Source of the DNA: Rothia halotolerans
Lineage (GTDB): Bacteria > Actinomycetota > Actinomycetes > Actinomycetales > Micrococcaceae
Length of the DNA: 64,000 nt
NCBI RefSeq assembly: GCF_004136635.1
Contig: NZ_NOIU01000001.1
Span: forward strand, 248,001-312,000
Direction: 5' to 3'
A program made the translations under genes and the position numbers. Positions 24,532 to 33,031 of the stretch are shown here, piece by piece (position 1 is the stretch's first letter; each line of letters begins with the position of its first letter). The notes beneath the pieces were generated by a model, which searched no databases, had not been told where the DNA came from, and was given only the letters and a program-made list of their open reading frames with translations.

Positions 24532-25902
24532 CTATCGGGTGGACGTCGCGGGCGTGAGAGCTTCGATCACGCCCACCACGCGGTCCGTGAGGGTCTCCGG
24601 CCGGTCGGGGCTCATATTGGCCATGACGGAGACCGCCAGGCGCATCAGCGAGGGGACGCTCATCCCGGCCGCGAGCGCCGCGCGCATCACGGCGGGCTTG
24701 CCGATCAGCCGTGCGCAGACCCGCCCCAGGGTGAAGTGCGAGCCCCACGCGCCGCCGATGGCGTCGGGGTACCGGGCCAGCGCCAGCTCGCGCTGGGCGG
24801 GGCCGTTGGCGCGCGCGGCCTCGTCGATCAGGTCCGCGGCGTAGCGTCCCGACTCCATGGCGTAGGAGATGCCCTCGCCGTTGAACGGGGAGACCATCCC
24901 GCCCGAGTCGCCGAGCAGCATCAGCCCCGGCACGTAGTGCGGCGTGCGGTTGAAGCCCATCGGCAGCGCCGCCCCCAGCACCCGGCCGGTGCGGTGCTCC
25001 GTGTCCAGGCGCCACTCCTGCGGCATCGTCGCGGTCCAGGAGGCCAGCACCTTCCGGTAGTCCAGGGTCCCGAACTCGCGCGAGGTGTTGAGGATCCCCA
25101 GGCCGACGTTGGCGGTGCCGTCCCCGACGCCGAAGATCCAGCCGTAGCCGGGCAGCAGCCCGCCGGGGCCGGAGGAGCCGGCGGGCCCGTCCGTCCCGGC
25201 GGAGCCCGAGCGCGAGGAGTCGTCCCCGCGCAGCTCGAGCCAGCCCTCCATCCACTCCAGCTCGGAGCGCGGGGAGTCGTAGTAGGCGCGTACGGCCACG
25301 CCCATGGGACGGTCGTCGCGCTTCTCCAGGCCGGCGGCCACGGCGACCCGGGTGGAGTTGCCGTCGGCGGCCAGCACGACGTCGGCGTGGAAGTCGGCGG
25401 TCTCCCCCGTCCGATGGCCCGCGGCGTCGTGCAGCCGCGCCCGGACGCCGACGATGCGGTCCGCGTCCCGCAGCAGCGCGCGGGAGAGCCCCTCCGGCGC
25501 CTGCGCGAGCTCGCCGGCGCGGATCACCTCGTGGGCGCCGTGGCCCTCCAGGATGCGGGCGCCGGCGGCGCGGGCGTGCCGGGCCAGGTCCTCGTCGAAG
25601 CCGAAGCGGGTGCGGGTCAGACCGTAGCCGGGGAAGTCGCCGGCCGCCTCGAAGGGGAGGTCGATGCTGGTGCCCGCGGCGCGCAGCCGCAGGCCGCGCT
25701 GGCGGTGGTATCCCTCCGCGGTCCCGTGCGCCAGGCCCATCAGCCGCATCTCGCGCACGGCCCGCGGCGTCAGGCCGTCGCCGCACACCTTCTCCCGCGG
25801 GAAGCGGGTCTTCTCCAACACGGTCACCTCGTGTCCGGCGCGCGCCAGCCAGAAGGCGGCGGTGGATCCCGCGGGGCCCGCCCCGACGATCAGTACGCGC
25901 AT
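24532..25902 (-). CDS. Geranylgeranyl reductase-family flavoprotein, MenJ-like
   Basis: A 456-residue FAD-dependent reductase. The dinucleotide fold VGAGPAGSTAAFWLARAG is at residues 5-22, and the C-terminal FAD motif LLGDSGGMVSPFNGEGI is near 300. In mycobacteria the homologue MenJ reduces one isoprene unit of menaquinone. Here the gene begins four bases after menG and precedes the polyprenyl synthase, so a menaquinone role is likely. A chlorophyll-type or archaeal-lipid reductase role is not expected in this organism. A glycine/serine-rich insertion near 215-240 is unusual. Confidence 0.87.
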   Translation of the reverse strand: MRVLIVGAGPAGSTAAFWLARAGHEVTVLEKTRFPREKVCGDGLTPRAVREMRLMGLAHGTAEGYHRQRGLRLRAAGTSIDLPFEAAGDFPGYGLTRTRFGFDEDLARHARAAGARILEGHGAHEVIRAGELAQAPEGLSRALLRDADRIVGVRARLHDAAGHRTGETADFHADVVLAADGNSTRVAVAAGLEKRDDRPMGVAVRAYYDSPRSELEWMEGWLELRGDDSSRSGSAGTDGPAGSSGPGGLLPGYGWIFGVGDGTANVGLGILNTSREFGTLDYRKVLASWTATMPQEWRLDTEHRTGRVLGAALPMGFNRTPHYVPGLMLLGDSGGMVSPFNGEGISYAMESGRYAADLIDEAARANGPAQRELALARYPDAIGGAWGSHFTLGRVCARLIGKPAVMRAALAAGMSVPSLMRLAVSVMANMSPDRPETLTDRVVGVIEALTPATSTR

Positions 25903-25906
25903 CGGA

Positions 25907-26608
25907 TCAGCCCTTGAATCCGCGGTGCAGGGCGACGATGCCGCCCGTCAGGTTCCGGTACTGCACTCCCGTCCAGCCCGCGCGGGAGAAGGCCGCGGCG
26001 AGCTCCTCCTGGGCCGGCCAGTCGCGGATGGTCTCGGCCAGGTACTCGTAGGACTCCGGGTTGGAGGAGAACAGCCTCGCCACCGGCGGGAAGGCGCGCA
26101 TGAGGTACTCCTGGTAGAGCACCCGGAAGGGCTTGAGGACCGGCGTCGAGAACTCGCACACCACGATCCGGCCGCCGGGCTTGGTCACCCGGTGCAGCTC
26201 GGAGAGGGCGCGGGGGTAGTCGGCGACGTTGCGCAGGCCGAAGGACATGGTCACGACGTCGAACTCGGCGTCGGCGAAGGGGAGGTCCGTGACGTCCGCG
26301 CGGACGAACTCCATGCGCGGGTGGCGGCGGCGCCCCTCAGCGAGCATCCCCTCGGAGAGGTCCGCGGCGACGACGTCGAGGCCGGCCTCCGCGTACGGCA
26401 CCGAGGAGGTGCCGGTGCCCGCCGCGATGTCCAGCAGCCGCTGGCCGGGGCGCGGCTGGACCGCCTCCACGGTGGCCCGGCGCCAGCCGCGGTCCTGGCC
26501 CAGGGACAGGAGGGCGTTCATGAGGTCGTAGCGCGGGGCGACGCCGTCGAACATCTCGGCGACCTCGTGGCTCACTTTTGTCAGATCTGCGCGATTCACA
26601 TCCCCCAT
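25907..26608 (-). CDS. menG: Demethylmenaquinone methyltransferase
   Basis: A 233-residue SAM-dependent methyltransferase of the UbiE/MenG family that performs the last ring methylation of menaquinone. Conserved elements: [13 protein letters not shown] at residues 19-31, the SAM motif LLDIAAGTG (about 58-66), [13 protein letters not shown] and the [13 protein letters not shown] motif. The length is typical. The ATG at 26608 begins where homologues begin. It heads a menG-menJ operon, followed downstream by the prenyl synthase gene. Confidence 0.94.
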   Translation of the reverse strand: MGDVNRADLTKVSHEVAEMFDGVAPRYDLMNALLSLGQDRGWRRATVEAVQPRPGQRLLDIAAGTGTSSVPYAEAGLDVVAADLSEGMLAEGRRRHPRMEFVRADVTDLPFADAEFDVVTMSFGLRNVADYPRALSELHRVTKPGGRIVVCEFSTPVLKPFRVLYQEYLMRAFPPVARLFSSNPESYEYLAETIRDWPAQEELAAAFSRAGWTGVQYRNLTGGIVALHRGFKG

Positions 26609-26780
26609 TGTGTCAGAACGGCCCGGTCCCGATAACCTGGAGCTGCCGGGGTCGAGGGCGCCCGCCGGCGTCCATGGCCGGCCGGCCCTCCCCGGGCCCG
26701 CGCCGGACGTGCGCTCCATCCGCTCCCGGCGCCGGCCCTCCGGCACGACGCCGTCCCCTTCCCCTTCGATGAGGACCCAC

Positions 26781-27593
26781 ATGCGCAGATCGCTCGCCAG
26801 CGCGGGGCTCGCCGCCGCCGCGGCGCTCGCCCTGTCCGGATGCACCCCCATGCAGACGGTCTCCACCGAGTCCGGCGAGGTCCAGCTCGTCAACGAGGGC
26901 AGCATGACGATGTGCGCCAACTCCCCCTACAAGCCCTTCGAGTTCGACCGGGACGGCGAGATCGTCGGCCTGGACCCGGACATCGCCACGGAGATCGCGC
27001 ACAGCATGGACGTGGAGCTCAGCGTGCTGAACACCAGCTTCGAGTCCCTCGAGTCCGGCTCGGCGCTGTCCTCGCTGCAGTGCGACGTCGTGATCTCCGG
27101 CATGGGCGCGACCGAGGAGCGCGAGTCCGTGATGGATCTCTCGCAGCCCTACGTCGACGACTCGCTGGCGGTGCTGAGCATGGACGGCACCGGGGTCTCC
27201 TCCGCCGAGGACCTGCCCGGCCACCGGGTCGGGGTCCAGCAGGGCACCTCGGGCGACGACTACGCCGACGAGGCGGGGCTGGACAAGATCCAGTTCGAGG
27301 ACAGCGGGCTGCTGCTGCAGGCCCTGTCCACCGGGCAGATCGACGCCGTGGTGGGCAACGTCTCGATCTTCGCCGACGAGCTGCAGGCCAACGAGCGGGC
27401 CACCGTGGTCGACGAGATCGGCACCGGCGAGCCCCTGGTGGTCGGCGTGCGGCAGGGCAACGAGAGCCTGCTGCGCCACGTCGACTCCGTGCTCGAGCAG
27501 ATGGAGGGGGACGGGCGCCTGGACGCCATCCGCTCCGCCTGGCTCGGCCCGGAGGCCGCCGAGGCGGCCCGCCCCGAGCACGTCCGGCCCTAG
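26781..27593 (+). CDS. Amino acid ABC transporter substrate-binding lipoprotein
   Basis: A 270-residue family 3 extracellular solute-binding protein. A signal peptide of about 20 residues ends in the lipobox LSGC, so the mature protein is anchored to the outer face of the membrane by a lipidated cysteine. The fold motifs [19 protein letters not shown] and [13 protein letters not shown] are typical for polar amino-acid binders. GAGG six bases before 26781 selects this ATG over the one at 26769. Permease and ATPase genes follow on the same strand. Confidence 0.9.
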   Translation: MRRSLASAGLAAAAALALSGCTPMQTVSTESGEVQLVNEGSMTMCANSPYKPFEFDRDGEIVGLDPDIATEIAHSMDVELSVLNTSFESLESGSALSSLQCDVVISGMGATEERESVMDLSQPYVDDSLAVLSMDGTGVSSAEDLPGHRVGVQQGTSGDDYADEAGLDKIQFEDSGLLLQALSTGQIDAVVGNVSIFADELQANERATVVDEIGTGEPLVVGVRQGNESLLRHVDSVLEQMEGDGRLDAIRSAWLGPEAAEAARPEHVRP

Positions 27594-27662
27594 CCGCCGC
27601 ACCGGGGCACCCCGCCCCTGCCCGGTCCGACCACTACGAGCAACTGAGGAACCGAACTTTCG

Positions 27663-28454
27663 ATGGCAATGTCAATGCGTCAGCGGCAGCGCGTCAGCCG
27701 CACCGTGCAGTACGCGGTCCTGGTGGCGGCGGTGCTCGCCGTCGCGCTCCTCGCCGACTGGCCCACCCTGCTCGGCGCGGCCTTCAACCCCGAGATCATC
27801 GCGCAGCAGTTCCCCGGGATCATCGTCACCGCGCTGAAGAACACGATCATCTACACGCTGCTCGGCTTCGTCGTCGGCGTCGTCGGCGGCGTGGTGCTGG
27901 CGCTGATGAAGCTCTCCTCGGTGGCCCCCTACCGCTGGCTGGCGACACTGTACATCGAGGTCTTCCGCGGCCTGCCGGCCCTGCTGGTCTTCCTGGCCTT
28001 CGGCTACGGCATCCCGCTGGCCTTCGGCTTCCGCTTCAACAGCTACGTCACCGTGATGCTCGCCCTCGGGCTGGTCTCGGCCGCCTACATCGGCGAGGTG
28101 CTGCGCGCCGGCCTCCAGGCCGTGCCGAAGGGCCAGATGGAGGCCGCCCGCTCGCTGGGCATGTCCCGGACCCGGGCGATGGTCACGATCGTCATCCCGC
28201 AGGCCCTGCGGATCGTCCTGCCGCCGATGACCAACGAGATCATCCTGCTCACCAAGGACTCCTCCCTGGTGTACCTGCTCGGCATGACCGTCTCGCAGTA
28301 CGAGCTCACGAAGTTCGGGCGCGAGGGCATCTCCGCGACCGGCGCCGGGCTGACCCCGCTGGTGGTCGCCGGCGCCTGCTACCTGGTCATCACCGTCCCC
28401 CTGGGCATCCTGGCCCGCCGCTTCGAGAACCGCGCCGACAAGGCGTCCCGCTAG
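27663..28454 (+). CDS. Amino acid ABC transporter permease
   Basis: A 263-residue HisM/GlnP-type inner membrane permease with about five helices. The EAA loop that docks the ATPase is seen as [29 protein letters not shown] near residues 160-185. A second permease gene is absent, so it probably works as a homodimer. It is the middle gene of a binding protein-permease-ATPase operon for uptake of amino acids. A start at the internal ATG 27669 is possible. Confidence 0.92.
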   Translation: MAMSMRQRQRVSRTVQYAVLVAAVLAVALLADWPTLLGAAFNPEIIAQQFPGIIVTALKNTIIYTLLGFVVGVVGGVVLALMKLSSVAPYRWLATLYIEVFRGLPALLVFLAFGYGIPLAFGFRFNSYVTVMLALGLVSAAYIGEVLRAGLQAVPKGQMEAARSLGMSRTRAMVTIVIPQALRIVLPPMTNEIILLTKDSSLVYLLGMTVSQYELTKFGREGISATGAGLTPLVVAGACYLVITVPLGILARRFENRADKASR

Positions 28455-28477
28455 CCACCGCCCGAGAGGTACCCACC

Positions 28478-29263
28478 ATGTCCGACGCTTCCCAGACCGC
28501 CTCCCACGCCTCGGCCTCCATCCGGGGGCTGCACAAGTCCTACGGCCCCGTCGATGTCCTGAAGGGGATCGACCTGGAGATCGACGCCGGCGAGGTCGTC
28601 TGCCTCATCGGCCCCTCCGGCTCCGGCAAGTCCACGCTGCTGCGCTGCGTCAACCTCCTGGAGACGCCCCAGCGCGGCACGATCGAGGTCGCCGGCCACG
28701 AGGTCACCGACCCCGAGGCCGACCTCGACCTCGCCCGCCGCTCCGTGGGCATGGTCTTCCAGCAGTTCAACCTCTTCCCGCACCTCACGGTGCTCGAGAA
28801 CTGCACCGTGGCCCAGACGAAGGTGCTCAGGCGCTCCAAGCGGGAGGCCGCCGAGGCCGCGCGGCGCAACCTCGAGCTGGTGGGCCTGACCGACAAGGCC
28901 GACCGCTACCCCGACCAGCTCTCCGGCGGCCAGCAGCAGCGCGTCGCGATCGCCCGCGCGCTGTCCATGGACCCCCAGCTGATGCTCTTCGACGAGCCGA
29001 CCTCGGCCCTGGACCCGGAGACGGTGGGAGACGTCCTGGCCGTCATGCGCTCGCTGGCCGAGCGCGGCATGACCATGCTGGTGGTCACCCATGAGATGGC
29101 CTTCGCCCGCGACGTCGCCGACCGGGTCGCCTTCATGGACGGCGGGGTCATCGTCGAGGAGGGACCGGCCGCCGAGGTCATCGGCGACCCCCAGCACGAG
29201 CGGACCAGGCGCTTCCTCTCCCGGGTGCTGAACCCGACCGGCGTCGAGGCCCCCGAGGACTGA
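28478..29263 (+). CDS. Amino acid ABC transporter ATP-binding protein
   Basis: A 261-residue ATPase of the polar amino acid (GlnQ/HisP) type. Walker [10 protein letters not shown] (about 47-55), Q-loop [11 protein letters not shown], signature LSGGQQQR, Walker [14 protein letters not shown] and the switch histidine in VVTHEMAFA are all intact. AGAGG lies upstream of the ATG. It is the last gene of the importer operon and is followed by the tetR promoter region. Confidence 0.95.
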   Translation: MSDASQTASHASASIRGLHKSYGPVDVLKGIDLEIDAGEVVCLIGPSGSGKSTLLRCVNLLETPQRGTIEVAGHEVTDPEADLDLARRSVGMVFQQFNLFPHLTVLENCTVAQTKVLRRSKREAAEAARRNLELVGLTDKADRYPDQLSGGQQQRVAIARALSMDPQLMLFDEPTSALDPETVGDVLAVMRSLAERGMTMLVVTHEMAFARDVADRVAFMDGGVIVEEGPAAEVIGDPQHERTRRFLSRVLNPTGVEAPED

Positions 29264-29317
29264 GGACCGGCGCCGGACGGGGCGGGAAAGTGCGACGCAG
29301 ATCTCACCCGAAGGTCT

Positions 29318-29353
29318 TTGCACTCGGTGCATCCTTGCACTTAGTGTAATGGA
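29318..29353 (+). promoter_or_regulatory. Tandem TetR operators over the tetR-mmpL promoter
   Basis: Two similar palindromes, TTGCACTCGGTGCAT (29318-29332) and TTGCACTTAGTGTAA (29335-29349), are 17 bases apart centre to centre. The first overlaps a possible -35 (TTGCAC), the second a -10 (TAGTGT, 29342-29347) spaced 18 bases from it. The GTG start of tetR follows six bases later. This arrangement implies autorepression. Confidence 0.75.
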
Positions 29354-30019
29354 GTGAGCGTTCCCCAGACCCCTCCCCCTCCCGCCGACGACGGCGCGCG
29401 CCCCGACCGCCGCGCCCTCGTCCGCACCCAGAACCGCCGGGCCATCGCGGCCGCGGCGGCCGAGCTGATCCGCGCCAAGGGCGCGGACCAGCTGAGGGTC
29501 GACGAGATCGCCGAGCAGGCGGGCGTCTCCCGCCGCACCGTGTTCAACCACTTCTCCTCGATCGAGGAGGCGGCATACGCTCAGCTGCACGACGACTTCG
29601 ACTCCCTGATCGAGGGCTTCCGCCTCGAGGTCGGCGGCCGCCAGGAGGACATGACGGCCGAGGTCACCCAGGCCTTCGGGGACTTCATCCTCGAGGCCGA
29701 GCCCCTGCGGATCGTCCAGGGGATCCTCGAGACGGCTGTGCAGCTGGGCCAGCACCAGTCGCTCGACACCTGGGGATGGCAGGCCATGGAGCACATCATC
29801 GGCTCCTTCGCCGAGCTCGTCTCCGAGGCCTACCCCGAGGCCGACCCGGTCCGCGTGCGCATCCTGTGCACCGTGCTCGTGGAGTCCGCGGCGATCGCGC
29901 TCGAGGCGTGCGCCGAGCGGCCGCATTCCCTCGAGGACCTGCGCGCCCGCGTCGTCGACGCGCTGACCTTCCTCTCCTCCTCGCACTTCTCCTTCCAGCA
30001 CTCATCGAATAGGAACTGA
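29354..30019 (+). CDS. TetR-family transcriptional repressor
   Basis: A 221-residue TetR regulator. The helix-turn-helix lies at about 25-75 with the signature DEIAEQAGVSRRTVFNHF, and the ligand domain follows. It is the first gene of a two-gene operon; the MMPL exporter starts two bases after its stop, so it almost surely controls that exporter. Twin palindromes in front of the gene are the likely operators. The inducing ligand is unknown. The GTG start has no ribosome site and appears leaderless. Confidence 0.9.
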   Translation: MSVPQTPPPPADDGARPDRRALVRTQNRRAIAAAAAELIRAKGADQLRVDEIAEQAGVSRRTVFNHFSSIEEAAYAQLHDDFDSLIEGFRLEVGGRQEDMTAEVTQAFGDFILEAEPLRIVQGILETAVQLGQHQSLDTWGWQAMEHIIGSFAELVSEAYPEADPVRVRILCTVLVESAAIALEACAERPHSLEDLRARVVDALTFLSSSHFSFQHSSNRN

Positions 30020-30021
30020 TC

Positions 30022-32553
30022 GTGGCATCACTTCTCTACAGGCTCGGGCGGTTCGCCGCGCGCACCTCCTGGCTGTTCATCGCCCTCTGGGTGGTCGTGC
30101 TGGCCGCGGCCGGCGGCAGCTTCGCGGCCTTCGGCGGGCAGCTCAGCAGCAGCTTCAGTATCCCCGGCTCGGAGACCGAGCGGCTCCAGGACGTCCTCGA
30201 GGACGAGCTGCCCTCCGCGAGCAACGGCATCGGGCAGGTCGTGCTGAGCACCGACGACGACCAGCCCTTCACCGAGGACCAGCGCGCCGAGATCTCCGAC
30301 TTCCTCGGCACCCTGTCCGACGTCGACGGCGTGGAGCAGGCGATCGACCCGTTCCAGTCCGAGGAGACCGTCGCCGAGAGCAAGACCCAGCTCGACGATG
30401 CCGCCCGCCAGATCGAGGGCGGCTGGTCCCAGCTGGGCTCGGCCGAGGACCAGCTGCAGCAGGGCCGCGACCAGCTCGAGAGCGCCCGGGCGGAGGCGGA
30501 CGGCGCAGCCGGCCAGCGGCTCGACGAGCAGCAGCGCGAGCTGGACTCCACCGCGGACCAGCTCGAGTCCAGCCGCGAGGAGCTCTCCTCCCAGCAGGAG
30601 AGCTACAACCGCAGCCTCGCGCTGTTCGAGCTCTCCTCCGCCAGCGACATGGTCTCCGATGACGACACCACCGCCCTGGTGAACATCTCCTTCTCGGAGT
30701 CCGAGCAGAACATCAGCCAGGAGACCAAGGACGCCGTCATGGACGCGTTCGACGACGCCGGGCTCACCGGGGTCGACGTCGACTTCAGCATGACCATCAC
30801 CCAGGACATCAACAGCCTGGCCGGTCCCGCCGAGATCATCGGCGTCGTGGTCGCCCTGGTCGTCCTGCTGGTCATGCTGGGCACGCTGATCGCCGCGGGC
30901 CTGCCGATCCTGACCGCGCTGATCGGCGTCGGCATCGGCAGCCTCATCACGCTGGCGCTCTCGGCGGTCTTCGAGGTCCAGCAGATCACCCCGATCCTGG
31001 GCCTCATGCTGGGGCTCGCGGTCGGCATCGACTACTCGCTGTTCATCATCAACCGGCACCGCACCAACCTGCGCCACGGCATGGAGATCAGGGAGTCGAT
31101 CGGCCTGGCCAACGGGACCAGCGGCAACGCCGTGGTCTTCGCGGGCTCGACCGTGATGATCGCGCTGCTGGCCCTGAACGTCGTCGGGATCCCGTTCCTG
31201 GGGCTGATGGGCACCACGGCCGCGATGTGCGTGCTGATCGCCGTGCTGATCTCGGTCACCCTGACCCCGGCCCTGCTGGGCCTGGTCGGCCAGCGCGTGC
31301 TCTCCAAGGGGCAGCGGGCGGCCTACCGCGGCGATGCGGGCAAGCATGTCCGCCGGCGCAACCTCACCGAGGCACGCGGCTGGATCAAGATGGTCACCCG
31401 GAACCCCGTGGTCGTGATCGTGGCGACCGTGGTGGTGCTCGGCGTCATCGCCATCCCGGCGGCCTCGATGCGCCTGGGCCTGCCCGACGCCTCCACCGAG
31501 CCGGAGGACTCCACGCAGTACCAGGCCTACCAGACCATCGCGGACAAGTTCGGGGCGGGCGCCAACGGCCCCATCGTGGGCGTCGCCCAGACGGACGAGG
31601 ATCTCGACGAGGAGCAGGCGCAGGACCTCCAGATCGACATCGCCCAGCGCATCCTCGAGGACGACGACGTCGTCTCCGTGCTGCCCTCGGGCATGTCCGA
31701 CGACCGCTCGACCCTGGTCTTCCAGATCACCCCGCAGGACGGCCCGGCGGCCGACTCCACGGAGGACCTGGTCAACAACCTGCGCGACCTCTCCGACGAG
31801 ACGGAGGACCGCTTCGGCGCGAGCCTGGGCGTGACCGGCATGACCGGTGGGAACATCGACATCTCGCAGATCCTCGCGAAGGCGCTGCCGGTGTACGTCG
31901 GGATCGTCCTGGGGCTCTCCTTCATCGTCATGGTGCTGGTGTTCCGCTCGATCCTGGTGCCGCTCTTCGCTACGCTGGGCTTCCTGTTCTCCCTGCTGGC
32001 GGTGTTCGGCGGCGTCGTCGCGATCTACCAGTGGGGCTGGCTGGGGCCGGTCTTCCAGGTGCACGACCCCTCGGTGGTGCTCTCCTTCCTGCCCATCCTG
32101 ACGGTCGGCATCCTCTTCGGGCTGGCGATGGACTACCAGATCTTCCTGGTCACGGGGATGCGGGAGAGCTACGCGCACGGCCAGCCGGCCCGCCGCGCCG
32201 TGGTCTCCGGTTACAACCAGTCGGCGCGCGTGGTGATCGCCGCGGCGATCATCATGATGAGCGTGTTCGGCGGCTTCATCTTCTCCGAGCTGACGATGAT
32301 CCGGCCCATCGGCTTCGGCCTGGCGCTGGGCGTGTTCCTGGACGCGTTCATCATCCGCATGACGCTGATCCCGGCCGTGATGCACCTGCTGGGCGAGAAG
32401 GCCTGGTGGATCCCGCGCTGGCTGGACCGCATCCTGCCGAACGTGGACGTGGAGGGCTCCTCGCTGGAGAACCGCGTGCACGGCGGCCACGACTCCGAGG
32501 AGGCCGAGAAGGCGTCCGAGACCTCCCGGGAGACGCCCGCGGAGGCCCGCTGA
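30022..32553 (+). CDS. MMPL/RND-family exporter
   Basis: An 843-residue RND-superfamily membrane exporter with about twelve transmembrane helices: one near residues 15-36, a large extracytoplasmic loop, then two five-helix blocks around a second loop. The first loop contains a heptad-like coiled coil (about 115-195, rich in Q, E, L) as in hopanoid or lipid exporters. The motif GLAVGIDYSLFIINRHR near 333-349 carries the proton-relay Asp-Tyr pair, repeated as GLAMDYQIFLVTGMRE. Probable cargo is a lipid or a drug. The tail of about 30 residues is acidic. It is regulated with tetR. Confidence 0.92.
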   Translation: MASLLYRLGRFAARTSWLFIALWVVVLAAAGGSFAAFGGQLSSSFSIPGSETERLQDVLEDELPSASNGIGQVVLSTDDDQPFTEDQRAEISDFLGTLSDVDGVEQAIDPFQSEETVAESKTQLDDAARQIEGGWSQLGSAEDQLQQGRDQLESARAEADGAAGQRLDEQQRELDSTADQLESSREELSSQQESYNRSLALFELSSASDMVSDDDTTALVNISFSESEQNISQETKDAVMDAFDDAGLTGVDVDFSMTITQDINSLAGPAEIIGVVVALVVLLVMLGTLIAAGLPILTALIGVGIGSLITLALSAVFEVQQITPILGLMLGLAVGIDYSLFIINRHRTNLRHGMEIRESIGLANGTSGNAVVFAGSTVMIALLALNVVGIPFLGLMGTTAAMCVLIAVLISVTLTPALLGLVGQRVLSKGQRAAYRGDAGKHVRRRNLTEARGWIKMVTRNPVVVIVATVVVLGVIAIPAASMRLGLPDASTEPEDSTQYQAYQTIADKFGAGANGPIVGVAQTDEDLDEEQAQDLQIDIAQRILEDDDVVSVLPSGMSDDRSTLVFQITPQDGPAADSTEDLVNNLRDLSDETEDRFGASLGVTGMTGGNIDISQILAKALPVYVGIVLGLSFIVMVLVFRSILVPLFATLGFLFSLLAVFGGVVAIYQWGWLGPVFQVHDPSVVLSFLPILTVGILFGLAMDYQIFLVTGMRESYAHGQPARRAVVSGYNQSARVVIAAAIIMMSVFGGFIFSELTMIRPIGFGLALGVFLDAFIIRMTLIPAVMHLLGEKAWWIPRWLDRILPNVDVEGSSLENRVHGGHDSEEAEKASETSRETPAEAR

Positions 32554-32586
32554 CGGTCCGGGCGGCTGCGCCCGGCCCCAGGAGAT

Positions 32587-32637
32587 GACGGAAGCCCCCG
32601 TCCCGTGCCGATACGGCAGGGGACGGGGGCTTCCGTC
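32587..32637 (+). terminator. Terminator after the tetR-mmpL operon
   Basis: A long stem-loop, GACGGAAGCCCCCGTCCC pairing with its complement up to 32637, with one small internal mismatch. There is no U tract. Confidence 0.75.
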
Positions 32638-32787
32638 GTCTCAGCGGTGCGGGCGCGGCTCTGGGCCGCTCTGCCGGCCGGCACCGGCTCCGTCAGCTCG
32701 TGCCTTCGGCTCTTTCCCTCGTCTCACCCTCCCCGGCCCTCTGGTATACCTCGAGCTGAGGGGACCTTCTGGAGGGCAGGAGACGAG

Positions 32788-33018
32788 ATGGCGGAGAAGA
32801 GACGCCCACCGCGCTGGGACACGGCTCAGCGCCTCACGACGGCGCTGGCCGCCCTCTGCCTCGGCATGGCCATCGCCTCCGGCCCGCTCGACGTCGGTGA
32901 CGTCGTCGTCGCCCGCAGTCCGGTCGGGGGAAGCCTCGTCGTCGCCTGCGCTCTCCTGTACGGCATCGCAGTGCTCAGGCGGCACGGCGTCCCCGAGGAC
33001 CGGCGTGGCGGCCCCTGA
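32788..33018 (+). CDS. Small hypothetical membrane protein
   Basis: A 76-residue protein with a basic N-terminus (EKRRPPRWD) and two hydrophobic stretches (about residues 16-32 and 44-62), ending in a charged tail. I do not recognise a family. The ATG at 32788 is preferred over the longer frame because AGGAG lies five bases upstream and the upstream codons run through the terminator hairpin. It is convergent with menD. Confidence 0.55.
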   Translation: MAEKRRPPRWDTAQRLTTALAALCLGMAIASGPLDVGDVVVARSPVGGSLVVACALLYGIAVLRRHGVPEDRRGGP

Positions 33019-33031
33019 ACGGTCCGGCCGC

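Noticed and set aside
26781-32553. A genomic island bounded by attachment sites
   Set aside because: I found no tRNA, direct repeats or integrase at its borders; only the interruption of the men genes hints at insertion.
32605-33018. A 137-codon protein starting at 32605
   Set aside because: The first 61 codons run through the terminator hairpin of the mmpL operon; a proper ribosome site marks the ATG at 32788.
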